Part shown: positions 33,973 to 42,468 of the stretch, piece by piece | Layout: every line of letters starts with the position of its first letter | Position numbering within the stretch: position 1 is the stretch's first letter | Assembly: GCF_004963255.1 (NCBI RefSeq) | Contig: NZ_SUGA01000023.1 | Span: 1-64,000, forward strand | Length of the DNA stretch: 64,000 bases | Direction: 5' to 3' | From: Mesorhizobium sp. | Lineage (GTDB): Bacteria; Pseudomonadota; Alphaproteobacteria; Rhizobiales; Rhizobiaceae | Program-made: the position numbers and the translations under genes | Notes under the pieces: model-generated | What the model was told of the DNA's origin: nothing | What the model saw: only the letters and a program-made list of their open reading frames with translations | Databases searched by the model: none

Positions 33973-33993
33973 CTGGTAAAAGATTTTGACCAG
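33973..33993 (+). promoter_or_regulatory. 21-bp operator before glcD, matching the GntR-lldD operator
   Basis: CTGGTAAAA-gat-TTTGACCAG is an inverted repeat with one mismatch, 16 nt before the glcD ATG, with a possible -35 TTGCAA at 33953-33958. An extra half site TTTGACCA lies at 33937-33944. Length, 3-bp spacing and arms agree with the site at 32391-32411. Confidence 0.6.
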
Positions 33994-34009
33994 TCAAGCG
34001 GGATGACCG

Positions 34010-35506
34010 ATGTCCGGCCTAGCCATGCCCAAGCCAGATGCCGAAACGCTGCGTCGGCGCGCCGAGATCGTCGCCGACATGCGCATCATCGTGCCGGGCG
34101 AGGGCGTCGTCGATACGGCCAATGAAATGCGCGCCTTCGAAAGCGACGGCCTGACCGCCTACCGGCAGTTGCCGCTGGTCGTCGTGCTGCCGGAAACGGT
34201 GGCTCAGGTCTCGCGGGTGCTGAAATACTGCAACGAGCGCAACATCCGCGTCGTGCCGCGCGGTTCGGGCACCTCGCTGTCCGGCGGCGCGCTGCCGCTG
34301 GAAGATGCGGTGCTGCTGGTGATGAGCCGCTTCAACCGCATCCTTCAAATCGACTACCCCAACCGCATCGTGGTCGCTCAGCCGGGCGTCACCAATCTCG
34401 GCATCACCACCGCCGTCGAGCAGGAGGGCTTCTACTATGCCCCCGATCCATCCTCCCAGATCGCCTGCTCGATCGGCGGCAATGTCGCGGAAAATTCCGG
34501 CGGCGTACACTGCCTGAAATACGGGCTTACCGCCAACAATGTGCTGAGCATCGAGATGGTGCTGATGAATGGCGAGGTGGTGCGGCTCGGCGGCAGCCAT
34601 CTCGACCAGGAGGGCTACGACCTGCTCGGCGTCATGACCGGCTCGGAAGGCCTGCTTGGCGTCGTCACCGAGGTCACGGTGCGGATCCTGAAGAAGCCGG
34701 AAACGGCGCGCGCGCTGCTGATCGGCTTTCCGACCAGCGAACAGGGCGGCCAATGCGTCGCCGACATCATTGGCGCCGGCATCATCCCGGGCGGCATGGA
34801 GATGATGGACCGCCCGGCGATCCATGCGGCGGAAGATTTCGTTCATGCCGGCTATCCGCTCGACGTCGAGGCGCTGCTCATCGTCGAGCTCGACGGGCCG
34901 AGCGTCGAGGTCGACCATCTGATCGGCCTGGTCGAGGCGATTGCCTACAGGAACGGCTCGACCACCTGCCGCATCTCGCAGTCCGAGCAGGAGCGGCTGA
35001 GTTTCTGGGCCGGCCGCAAGGCGGCTTTCCCGGCGGTCGGCCGCATCTCGCCCGACTATTACTGCATGGACGGCACCATCCCGCGCAAGGAACTGCCGCG
35101 CGTGCTGGCCGGCATGCGTGATCTCTCCGCGAAATACGGCCTCGGCGTCGCCAATGTCTTCCACGCCGGCGACGGCAATCTGCATCCGCTGATCCTTTAC
35201 GACGCCAACGTGCCGGGCGAACTCGACAAGGCCGAAAGCTTCGGCGCCGACATATTGCGGCTTTGCGTCGAGGTTGGCGGCGTCTTGACCGGGGAGCACG
35301 GCGTCGGCGTCGAGAAGCGTGACCTGATGCCCGAAATGTTCAACCAGATCGACCTCGACCAGCAGATGCGCGTCAAATGCGCCTTCGATCCCAACCATTT
35401 GCTCAACCCCGGCAAGGTGTTTCCGCAGCTGCGCCGCTGCGCGGAACTGGGGCGGATGCATGTGCATCGCGGGCAGGTGGCGTTCCCGGATATTCCGAGG
35501 TTTTGA
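34010..35506 (+). CDS. glcD: Glycolate oxidase FAD subunit
   Basis: A 498-residue FAD-linked oxidase of the PCMH/VAO type. FAD binding is shown by VPRGSGTSLSGGALP and DPSSQIACSIGGNVAENSGG, and the cap domain by HAGDGNLHPLILYD and LTGEHGVGVEKRD. With GlcE and GlcF it oxidises glycolate or D-lactate to the ketoacid at the inner membrane. GGGATGACCG precedes the ATG. An operator-like palindrome lies directly upstream. glcE follows after 235 nt occupied by a palindromic repeat. Confidence 0.93.
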   Translation: MSGLAMPKPDAETLRRRAEIVADMRIIVPGEGVVDTANEMRAFESDGLTAYRQLPLVVVLPETVAQVSRVLKYCNERNIRVVPRGSGTSLSGGALPLEDAVLLVMSRFNRILQIDYPNRIVVAQPGVTNLGITTAVEQEGFYYAPDPSSQIACSIGGNVAENSGGVHCLKYGLTANNVLSIEMVLMNGEVVRLGGSHLDQEGYDLLGVMTGSEGLLGVVTEVTVRILKKPETARALLIGFPTSEQGGQCVADIIGAGIIPGGMEMMDRPAIHAAEDFVHAGYPLDVEALLIVELDGPSVEVDHLIGLVEAIAYRNGSTTCRISQSEQERLSFWAGRKAAFPAVGRISPDYYCMDGTIPRKELPRVLAGMRDLSAKYGLGVANVFHAGDGNLHPLILYDANVPGELDKAESFGADILRLCVEVGGVLTGEHGVGVEKRDLMPEMFNQIDLDQQMRVKCAFDPNHLLNPGKVFPQLRRCAELGRMHVHRGQVAFPDIPRF

Positions 35507-35538
35507 TGAGGGCTCAACTTCGCATGTCGGCGTTCTGT

Positions 35539-35700
35539 CGCGCCCCCCTCTGTCCTGCCGGACATCTCCCCCACTTGGGGGGAGATCAGCTGTCATCGCG
35601 GCCTTCGCCAATCTCAGACGTTGCAAGTGAGGCGCGGCCGCGGAAGCTGCCAATCTCCCCCCAAGTGGGGGAGATGTCCGGCAGGACAGAGGGGGGCGCG
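35539..35700. repeat. MITE-like palindromic element between glcD and glcE
   Basis: Two 48-bp perfect inverted arms (35539-35586 and 35653-35700) enclose a 66-bp centre. Each arm also contains its own small hairpin, CTCCCCC-ACTTG-GGGGGAG. There is no coding frame of note. The element resembles the two at 42957-43134 and 44812-44960 in layout and in a CCTGCCGG-CA-CTCCCC core. Confidence 0.85.
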
Positions 35701-35741
35701 AGGGAACTCGACATATCCTCATTAGGGATGGTCGCGTTGCC

Positions 35742-37010
35742 ATGACCACCTTCAGCCCCTCCACCTCCACCGAAGTCCTCTCCACCATCCAATGGGCGGC
35801 CGCCGAAGAATCCCCGCTCGAGCTCCTCGGCCACGGCTCCAAGCGCGGCATCGGCCGTCCGCTGCAGACCGAGCACACGCTCGACCTGTCCAAGCTCACG
35901 GGCGTCACCCTCTACGAGCCCGCCGAGCTGGTGCTGTCGGCCAAGGCAGGCACGCCGCTCGCCGAGATCGAACAACTGCTTGCGGAAAACGGCCAGCAAT
36001 TTGCCTTCGAGCCGATGGACTACGGCCCGCTGCTCGGCGGCGAGCCAGGCCAAGGGGGCAAGAACGGAACCATCGGCGGTGTGCTGGCCTCGAACCTGTC
36101 CGGCCCGCGCCGTCTCAAGGCAGGCGCCGCGCGCGACCATATCCTTGGCGTCGCGGCCGTTTCCGGCCGTGGCGAGGCCTTCAAGTCAGGTGGGCGCGTC
36201 GTCAAGAACGTCACCGGCTACGATCTCTCCAAGCTGATGGCGAACAGCTGGGGCACGCTGGCCGTGCTCACCGATGTCACGTTCAAGGTTCTGCCGGCCG
36301 CCGAAACGGAAGTGACTTTGGCCATCCGCGGTCTGCTCGATGAAGCTGCCGTCGCCGCCATGGCGCTGGCGCTGGGCTCCAGCGCCGAAGTGTCGAGCGC
36401 GGCGCATCTGCCGGAGCGCATCGCGGCGCGGGTCGCCGGCGGCAAGCACGGCAGCGACGCGGCGACGCTGCTGCGCGTCGAAGGTTTTGGCCCCTCGGTC
36501 GTCTATCGCATCGAGGCGCTTAAGCAGCTGCTCGGCAAGGCCGGGCCGCTGGAAGAGATCGCCGGCGAGGCGTCGAACGCCATCTGGCGCGACATTCGCG
36601 ATTGCCGGCCTTTCGCCGATGGCGGCACGCGGCCGGTCTGGCGCGTCTCGATGGCGCCATCGCAGGCGCATCACATGGTGATGGCGCTGCGCATGCAGGC
36701 GGCGGTCGATGCGTTCTACGACTGGCAGGGCGGTCTGGTGTGGCTGTCGATGCGCGAGGGCGATCCGGAGGCCGATCTTTTGCGCGGCTTGATCCGTAAG
36801 CATGGCGGCGGCCATGCGACGCTGGTGCGGGCGTCCGCTCCGCATCGCGCGGCGCTGCCGGTGTTCGAACCGCAGCCGCCGCATCTGGCGGCGCTCTCGG
36901 CGCGGCTCAAGGCCGAATTCGACCCGAAGAATATACTCAACCCCGGCCGCATGGCGGCGGGCGCCGGCTCTGCTACTCTTGCCCGATCAACGGAGGGAGC
37001 AGCATCATGA
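35742..37010 (+). CDS. glcE: Glycolate oxidase subunit GlcE
   Basis: The 422-residue protein is a shorter FAD-binding PCMH subunit: LLGHGSKRGIGRP, EPAELVLSAKAGTPLAEIE, GGEPGQGGKNGTIGGVLASNLSGPRR and RVVKNVTGYDLSKLMANSWG. It forms the second flavin subunit of the GlcDEF complex. The tail has a typical EFDPKNILNPGRM. Its stop overlaps the start of the small membrane protein (ATGA at 37007-37010), which suggests coupled translation. Confidence 0.92.
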   Translation: MTTFSPSTSTEVLSTIQWAAAEESPLELLGHGSKRGIGRPLQTEHTLDLSKLTGVTLYEPAELVLSAKAGTPLAEIEQLLAENGQQFAFEPMDYGPLLGGEPGQGGKNGTIGGVLASNLSGPRRLKAGAARDHILGVAAVSGRGEAFKSGGRVVKNVTGYDLSKLMANSWGTLAVLTDVTFKVLPAAETEVTLAIRGLLDEAAVAAMALALGSSAEVSSAAHLPERIAARVAGGKHGSDAATLLRVEGFGPSVVYRIEALKQLLGKAGPLEEIAGEASNAIWRDIRDCRPFADGGTRPVWRVSMAPSQAHHMVMALRMQAAVDAFYDWQGGLVWLSMREGDPEADLLRGLIRKHGGGHATLVRASAPHRAALPVFEPQPPHLAALSARLKAEFDPKNILNPGRMAAGAGSATLARSTEGAAS

Positions 37011-37396
37011 GCAATACCGATCCAGGACCGAGCAGCGCACCGCGCCAGACCGATCGCTGGCTAGAGCCGGGCCAGACCAACGCGCTGGTCATCTACATTC
37101 TCTACCTCGCCAGCCTCGTCATCGGCGTCACCGGCATTGTCGGCATCGTGCTTGCCTACATCAACCGCGGCAAGGCCGGCGGCTTCGTCGAAAGCCACTA
37201 CACGTTCCTGATCAGGACGTTCTGGATCGGCCTTCTCTACGCGCTGATCTCGCTGGTCCTGATGATGCTTGTGATCGGCTTCGTGCTGATGTTCGCCGTC
37301 GCCGTCTGGTTTATCGCCCGCTGCATTCTGGGCATCCAGGCGCTGCAGCACGGCGAGCCCGTCAGGAACCCGCAGAGCTGGCTTCTGGGACAGTAA
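37007..37396 (+). CDS. DUF4870-like membrane protein inside the glc operon
   Basis: A 129-residue integral membrane protein with a Pro/Ser-rich N-terminus and three hydrophobic segments: about 27-50 (LVIYILYLASLVIGVTGIVGIV), 68-90 and 90-110. The first also contains the LAYINRGKAGGFVESHYTFLIRTFW motif typical of short DUF4870-type membrane proteins. It overlaps the glcE stop by 4 nt and lies 10 nt before glcF. I do not know it as a standard glycolate oxidase part; it may anchor the complex or be a bystander. Confidence 0.8.
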   Translation: MSNTDPGPSSAPRQTDRWLEPGQTNALVIYILYLASLVIGVTGIVGIVLAYINRGKAGGFVESHYTFLIRTFWIGLLYALISLVLMMLVIGFVLMFAVAVWFIARCILGIQALQHGEPVRNPQSWLLGQ

Positions 37397-37406
37397 GGAT
37401 TCTCGC

Positions 37407-38735
37407 GTGCAGACCAATTTCTCCCTTGCTCAGCTTGCCGACCCGCATGTCGCGGAATCGGAAAAGATCCTGCGCAAATGCGTGCATTGCGGCTTCTGCA
37501 CCGCCACCTGCCCGACCTATGTGACGCTTGGCAACGAGCTGGATTCGCCGCGCGGCCGCATCTACCTCATCAAGGACATGCTGGAGAACGGCCGACCGGC
37601 CGACAAGGAGATCGTCACCCATATCGACCGTTGCCTGTCCTGCCTTGCCTGCATGACGACATGTCCATCGGGCGTGAACTACATGCATCTGGTCGACCAC
37701 GCTCGTGCCCACATCCAGGAAACCTATAAGCGGCCGCTGCTCGACCGGCTAACACGCGCCATACTGGCGTTCGTGCTGCCTTACCCGAACCGCTTCCGCG
37801 CCGCGCTGAAGCTGGCCGGGCTCGGCCGGCCTTTCATCGGCCTGTTCGAAAAACTGCCGGCCTTGAAGCCGGTCGCCGCCATGTTGAAGCTCGCTCCGTC
37901 CTCGATCTCGCCGGCGTCGCCGAAAGCCTCGCCCGGCACGCATGTCGGGCAGGGGACCAAGAAGCGCGGCCGCGTCGCTATCCTCACCGGCTGCGCGCAG
38001 TCCGTTCTCGACCCGGCCATCAACGACACCACCATCTCGCTGCTGACCAGGCTCGGCGTCGAGGTCGTGGTGCCGGAAGGTGAGGGCTGCTGCGGCGCGC
38101 TCGTCCACCACATGGGACGCGAGGATCAGGCCCTGGCCTCGGCCAGGCGGAATGTAGACGCCTGGACGCGCGCCATCGAGCAAGGCGGGCTCGATGCCAT
38201 CATCATCACCGCGTCGGGCTGCGGCACCACGATCAAGGATTACGGCTTCATGCTGCGCCTCGATCCGGCCTATGCCGAAAAGGCCGCTCGGGTATCGTCG
38301 CTGGCAAAGGACATCACCGAATATCTCGCCGCGCTCGACCTGCCCGAGCCAGTGCGCAAACCGGGCACCGTCGTTGCCTACCATTCCGCCTGCTCGATGC
38401 AGCACGGCCAGAAGATCACGCGCCAGCCGAAGGAGCTTCTGGCCAAGGCAGGCTTTATCGTGCGCGAGCCGCGCGAAGGGCATTTGTGCTGCGGCTCGGC
38501 CGGCACCTACAACATCCTGCAGCCCGACATTTCCGCCAAATTGCGCGACCGCAAGGTGAAAAATATCGAGGCGACCGGCGCCGAGATCGTCGCCACCGGC
38601 AATATCGGCTGCATCACCCAGATCGCATCCGCCGCGAAGCTGCCGGTGGTGCATACGATAAAACTGCTCGACTGGGCCTATGGCGGTCCGAAGCCGGAAG
38701 GTGTTTCCGAGTCCGGCCTGATTGCCGCAGAGTAG
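37407..38735 (+). CDS. glcF: Glycolate oxidase iron-sulfur subunit
   Basis: A 442-residue protein with two 4Fe-4S motifs: Cys25, 28, 31 and 35 in CVHCGFCTATCPTY, and Cys76, 79, 82 and 86 in CLSCLACMTTCPSG. Two CCG domains follow (EGEGCCGALVHH and EGHLCCGSAGTYN). It carries electrons from GlcD/E to the quinone pool at the membrane. GTG is the start, with AAGGAT 8 nt upstream. It completes glcDE-DUF4870-glcF. Confidence 0.94.
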   Translation: MQTNFSLAQLADPHVAESEKILRKCVHCGFCTATCPTYVTLGNELDSPRGRIYLIKDMLENGRPADKEIVTHIDRCLSCLACMTTCPSGVNYMHLVDHARAHIQETYKRPLLDRLTRAILAFVLPYPNRFRAALKLAGLGRPFIGLFEKLPALKPVAAMLKLAPSSISPASPKASPGTHVGQGTKKRGRVAILTGCAQSVLDPAINDTTISLLTRLGVEVVVPEGEGCCGALVHHMGREDQALASARRNVDAWTRAIEQGGLDAIIITASGCGTTIKDYGFMLRLDPAYAEKAARVSSLAKDITEYLAALDLPEPVRKPGTVVAYHSACSMQHGQKITRQPKELLAKAGFIVREPREGHLCCGSAGTYNILQPDISAKLRDRKVKNIEATGAEIVATGNIGCITQIASAAKLPVVHTIKLLDWAYGGPKPEGVSESGLIAAE

Positions 38736-38738
38736 AAA

Positions 38739-39548
38739 ATGAGCCTCAAAAAATTGTGGATGGGTGGAATGAGGTTTCGTACAGCCCATAAAGTAGTCGC
38801 GGTTGCCTTGCTGCTTTTTTCTTCGTCGGTGCCGAGCGCTCTTGCCGCTGAAACCGCGGAGGACGTCTACAACCTTCCCTGCACGCAGCCTGACCTTAGT
38901 GCTGAGCCAGGGCATGTAGGCAAGGAGGCCGTGCGACAGAGTCTGATCGACCCTACCCACCCTGTAGCGATTAATCTTGGACCGCTGAAATTCAAGATAC
39001 CGTGGGCCTATATCTATCCCCGCCCATTCTCCACTCATCTCAACTGCAATCCGAACCGCAAGACGGTCGGGATCATATTCTGGATACCGGACCTGAAGGC
39101 GCCCGAGCGCGACCTTTGGGGAGTACCGGAGTTCCATCCAAGCGAAACGGACAGACCGAATCCGGGGCCGGACGACTCAATTATCAGGGTTACCGGAATG
39201 CAGTATTACGGCTACGGTTATCCATTGAAGGAAAGTAGCGCAGATCAGAGAATTGACAGGCTTCTCAGGCTGTATCGTGACGATGACCTAGTCCTGATCG
39301 ATCAAGATCGCCTGATAAAGATGCAGAACAAATACACAACTAACACTAACGATCAATATTATTTCAAGGATGAGATGGATAGCTTAATGCTATCGTGTAC
39401 GACTGTGTCTTGCCAAGCGTATCTCGATCTAAAAGACATGAATTTGGCAGCTCAGTTTGCAATACGCCGGGAGGTTTTTAGAAACTGGCGACAGGCTTCC
39501 CAAGGTATCAGGGCTTTGCTCGTTCGCTGGAAGATGGCGCAGCAGTAA
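38739..39548 (+). CDS. Exported hypothetical protein, AT-richer than its surroundings
   Basis: A 269-residue protein with a signal peptide (hydrophobic VVAVALLLFSSSVPSALA, cleavage after ALA) and a mature region that I do not recognise. Features are YNLPCTQPDLSAEPGHVG, IPWAYIYPRPFSTHLNCNPNRKTVGIIFWIPDLKAPERDLWGVP and a run of Tyr (QYYGYGYPL). Four cysteines may form disulfides. The base composition is visibly richer in A and T than the glc genes, with codons such as TTA, ATA and AGA, which suggests transfer. It follows glcF by 3 nt, and no promoter is evident. Downstream ATG codons at 38760 and 38769 are possible alternative starts. Confidence 0.7.
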   Translation: MSLKKLWMGGMRFRTAHKVVAVALLLFSSSVPSALAAETAEDVYNLPCTQPDLSAEPGHVGKEAVRQSLIDPTHPVAINLGPLKFKIPWAYIYPRPFSTHLNCNPNRKTVGIIFWIPDLKAPERDLWGVPEFHPSETDRPNPGPDDSIIRVTGMQYYGYGYPLKESSADQRIDRLLRLYRDDDLVLIDQDRLIKMQNKYTTNTNDQYYFKDEMDSLMLSCTTVSCQAYLDLKDMNLAAQFAIRREVFRNWRQASQGIRALLVRWKMAQQ

Positions 39549-39588
39549 GTTTATTTTGGCTGACGGGAAGGGATCTAGGCGTCGTGGC

Positions 39589-40518
39589 TTACTCCGCTGC
39601 GAGCTGGTCCGCCACGCCATAGGTGGCGCGGTAAAGCGCGCGCTGGCGGTTCAGCGCCACCATGGTGTTGCGCAAGAGGATCGCCACGGTGAGCGGCCCG
39701 ACGCCGCCCGGCACCGGTGTGATCCAAGACGCCACTTCCTTGACGCTGTCGGTGTCGACGTCGCCGACAATGCGGGTTTCGCCGTCAGGCCCGACCTCCG
39801 AGTTGATGCCGATGTCGATGACAGCCGCGCCCGGCTTCACCATGTCGGCCTTGATCAGCCTGGGCTTGCCGACCGCGACGAACAGCGCGTCGGCGCGCCG
39901 CGCATGCGCGGCCACCGAGCGCGTCATGTGGTGGCAGACCGTCACTGTCGCGCCTTCGCTCATCAGCAGGAAGGCGATCGGCTTGCCGACGATCTCGGAA
40001 TGGCCGACGACGACCACTTCGAGTCCCTTCAACTCGAGGCCGGTTTCCTTCAGCAGCTCGACCGAGGCGGCCGCCGTGCAGGGCGCCAGATCGAGCTGGT
40101 TGTAGACAATGTTGCCGATCGAGGCCGGGTGCATGCCCTCGACATCCTTCAGCGGATGCACCGCCGCCTGCAGCGTCTTGATGGGGATGTGCGCCGGAAC
40201 CGGACGCTGGATGATGATGCCGGTGACGCGCGGGTCAGCGTTGAGGCCGTGGATCGCCGCTTCCAACTCGCCGGCGGTGATGTCGGCGGCGAAGCGACGC
40301 TCCTCGAAGCCGATGCCGGCAAGAGCGGCTTTAGCGCGCTGGTTGCGCACATAGACGTCGACCGCGTCGGTATCGCCGACGGTGATCGAGACCAGTTTCG
40401 GCGGAAAGCCTTCGGCCGTCGCGATCAAGGCATCTTCGCGCACCGACGCGATGATGCGCTGGGCGACCGGGCCACCTCTCAGATAGCGGCTGTCGTCGGT
40501 CCGGGTCATGGCTGGCAC
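39589..40518 (-). CDS. FolD-like methylene-THF dehydrogenase/cyclohydrolase with altered active-site residues
   Basis: A 309-residue protein with FolD organisation: IQRPVPAHI (family QLPLP), PLKDVEGMHPASIGN (family P-x-KDVDG-h-P), VVGHSEIVGKPIAFLL, VAVGKPRLI and TPVPGGVGPLTVAIL. By alignment to E. coli FolD from memory, Tyr50 is kept (Tyr56 here) but the catalytic Lys54 is Gln60, and Asp121 is Glu127. The NADP site looks intact. The protein may have lost or changed the cyclohydrolase step. It converges with the exported protein gene (40 nt). A canonical FolD may exist elsewhere in the genome. Confidence 0.85.
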   Translation of the reverse strand: MPAMTRTDDSRYLRGGPVAQRIIASVREDALIATAEGFPPKLVSITVGDTDAVDVYVRNQRAKAALAGIGFEERRFAADITAGELEAAIHGLNADPRVTGIIIQRPVPAHIPIKTLQAAVHPLKDVEGMHPASIGNIVYNQLDLAPCTAAASVELLKETGLELKGLEVVVVGHSEIVGKPIAFLLMSEGATVTVCHHMTRSVAAHARRADALFVAVGKPRLIKADMVKPGAAVIDIGINSEVGPDGETRIVGDVDTDSVKEVASWITPVPGGVGPLTVAILLRNTMVALNRQRALYRATYGVADQLAAE

Positions 40519-40625
40519 CTCTGCCTTCTGGGCAATTTGAGGAGATCGCTAAGCAGCGATGCGTCCAGAATTGCGTACGATCAGGATTTGTGCACTGCAA
40601 TAGCAGAGGAGCACCGGGAAATCAG

Positions 40626-40655
40626 CCCCGAAAGCGAAACCGCCTGCTTTCGGGG
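40626..40655. repeat. Strong hairpin between folD-like and transpeptidase genes
   Basis: CCCCGAAAGC (40626-40635) pairs with GCTTTCGGGG (40646-40655) around GAAACCGCCT, a perfect 10-bp stem. It has no clear T run. It lies about 110-140 nt upstream of the FolD-like start. Confidence 0.45.
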
Positions 40656-40687
40656 CGACCTGCCACCGACATGCATCAAGAGAAACT

Positions 40688-40728
40688 CAAAAACGAAAAG
40701 GGCAGCGCGGTTGCCCGCGCTGCCCTTT
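40688..40728 (-). terminator. Rho-independent terminator of the L,D-transpeptidase gene
   Basis: On the minus strand AAAGGGCAGCGCGG/CCGCGCTGCCCTTT (14 bp, GCAA loop; arms 40697-40710 and 40715-40728) is followed by CGTTTTTG. It is placed 146 nt after the transpeptidase stop at 40874. Confidence 0.75.
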
Positions 40729-40873
40729 CGTGACCGGCCGTATCCCCACACGGCCCGTCCCCCGTAAACTCTGCCGCCGGTTTAAGCACATCCCGAAGGA
40801 TCGCACTATGACTTGTCGGCAACAGCATCGAACTAAAAAGTGCTGCGCCGTCTAACCGGCCGATTCGCTGCGG

Positions 40874-41614
40874 CTATATCACCTCGACGGTGGTTCCGAC
40901 ATTCACGCGCTCGTAAAGGTCGACGACATCCTCATTGCGCATGCGGATGCAGCCGGAAGACACCGCGCCGCCGATCGTCCAGGGCTGGTTGGTGCCGTGG
41001 ATGCGGTATTCGGTGGTGCCGAGATAGAGCGCGCGCGCGCCGAGCGGGTTCTCGATGCCGCCGGCGAGATACGTCGGCAGGTAACGGCCCTTGGCGGCCT
41101 CGCGCTTGATCATCTCCGCCGGCGGCCGCCAGTCAGGCCAAACCTTCTTGTCGGTGATCTTGTGCGTGCCCGACCATTCGAAGCCGGGCTTGCCGGTGCC
41201 GACGCCGTAGCGTCGCGCCTTGCCGTTCTTCTCGACCAGATAGAGGAAATTCTGGTGCGTATCGATGACGATGGTGCCCGGCTTCGCCGGCCCGTCATAG
41301 GCAACTTCCTGCGGCAGATAGATCGGGTTGATCTGCGGCCGCATCACCATGCGCCTGGCCGGCTGCTGCACGGCCGCCGTGCGCTGCCGGTCGGGCTGCG
41401 CCTGGAAAAGACGCTGCAGCGGCTGCTGCGTCGCCTGCCGGGCCGGCCGCACGATGCCCGGCGCATGGCCAAGCTGCAGCACCCAGGGCGCCGAAAGGTC
41501 AGGGCTCACCGTCACCGGCGGCATGTCGGCGTAGCGGTCATTGGCGAGAGAGGTGGTGGCGCCGGCGGCAAGGATTGCCGCCGCGCCGAGCAGGGAACAA
41601 AACGCTGTCTTCAT
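40874..41614 (-). CDS. L,D-transpeptidase (YkuD domain)
   Basis: A 246-residue exported protein. The signal peptide is MKTAFCSLLGAAAILAAGATTSLA. The YkuD domain (about 110-246) begins at GTIVIDTHQNFLYLV and ends with the catalytic His and Cys in YRIHGTNQPWTIGGAVSSGCIRMRNEDV. A Gln/Arg/Pro-rich linker (about 50-95) separates the two. Such enzymes make 3-3 cross-links in peptidoglycan or attach lipoproteins to it in the periplasm. Its single-gene transcript ends at the terminator at 40688-40728. Confidence 0.92.
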   Translation of the reverse strand: MKTAFCSLLGAAAILAAGATTSLANDRYADMPPVTVSPDLSAPWVLQLGHAPGIVRPARQATQQPLQRLFQAQPDRQRTAAVQQPARRMVMRPQINPIYLPQEVAYDGPAKPGTIVIDTHQNFLYLVEKNGKARRYGVGTGKPGFEWSGTHKITDKKVWPDWRPPAEMIKREAAKGRYLPTYLAGGIENPLGARALYLGTTEYRIHGTNQPWTIGGAVSSGCIRMRNEDVVDLYERVNVGTTVEVI

Positions 41615-41814
41615 TGGAACGCACCTTGATCGTCGGACTCGTGCCGAGAGCGGAGGGCCCTTCGGTTGCGCGATCCTTGGCGCTAAGCGGCAAGCAAAAC
41701 ATGAATCGGAATGCGTAAAATGCGGAACTGTCAGTAAACCTTTTGGTGTGGTTACCGGCCGGTTCAGGAATCTGGTAAAGCCACGGTAAAAGCAGCGCCG
41801 AGGCGCATTAACGA

Positions 41815-42468
41815 ATGGATCTGCTGACGATGGCTACGGAAAATACCGGCATTCTCGACGGTCCCGACGGCAAGGCGCGCTGCTTCTGGCACGGCAATTT
41901 GCCGGACTATGTCCACTATCACGACCATGAATGGGGCCGCCCGGTAACGGACGATCGCCGGCTGTTCGAAAAGATCTGCCTCGAAGGCTTCCAGTCGGGC
42001 CTGTCGTGGCTCACCATCCTGCGCAAGCGCGAGAATTTCCGTGAGGCCTTCGCCGGCTTCGACTTCGACAAGGTGGCGGGTTTCACTGACAAGGATGTTG
42101 AGCGCCTGCTCGGCAATGCCGGCATCATCCGCCATCGCGGCAAGATCGTCTCGACCATCAACAACGCCAAACGCGCCCGCGAGATGGTCGACGAGTTCGG
42201 CTCTTTAGCCGCCTGGTTTTGGAAGTTCGAACCGGGCCCGGACGAGCGTCCGGAAATCGTCGACCTGGCGCATCTGCGCGCCAATCCGACGACGGCCGTG
42301 TCGGTCAGGATCTCGAAAGAGTTGAAGAAGCGAGGCTGGAGCTTCGTCGGCCCTACCACGGTCTACGCCTTCATGCAGGCTATGGGCCTCGTCAACGACC
42401 ATCTCGAGGGCTGCTACTGCAGGGCGGAGGTGGAGCAAGAGCGCAAGAAACTTAAGCGGCCGAGATGA
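41815..42468 (+). CDS. tag: DNA-3-methyladenine glycosylase I
   Basis: A 217-residue enzyme recognisable by RCFWHGNLPDYVHYHDHEWGRPVTDDRRLFEKICLEGFQSGLSW, KVAGFTDKDVERLLGNAGIIRHRGKI and the closing HLEGCYC, which supplies zinc ligands together with the N-terminal Cys. It excises 3-methyladenine from alkylated DNA. Two starts are possible, ATG at 41815 and ATG at 41830 (MATENTGIL); the first has GAGGCG upstream. It is divergent from the transpeptidase gene across 200 nt, and ends near a palindromic repeat remnant. Confidence 0.93.
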   Translation: MDLLTMATENTGILDGPDGKARCFWHGNLPDYVHYHDHEWGRPVTDDRRLFEKICLEGFQSGLSWLTILRKRENFREAFAGFDFDKVAGFTDKDVERLLGNAGIIRHRGKIVSTINNAKRAREMVDEFGSLAAWFWKFEPGPDERPEIVDLAHLRANPTTAVSVRISKELKKRGWSFVGPTTVYAFMQAMGLVNDHLEGCYCRAEVEQERKKLKRPR

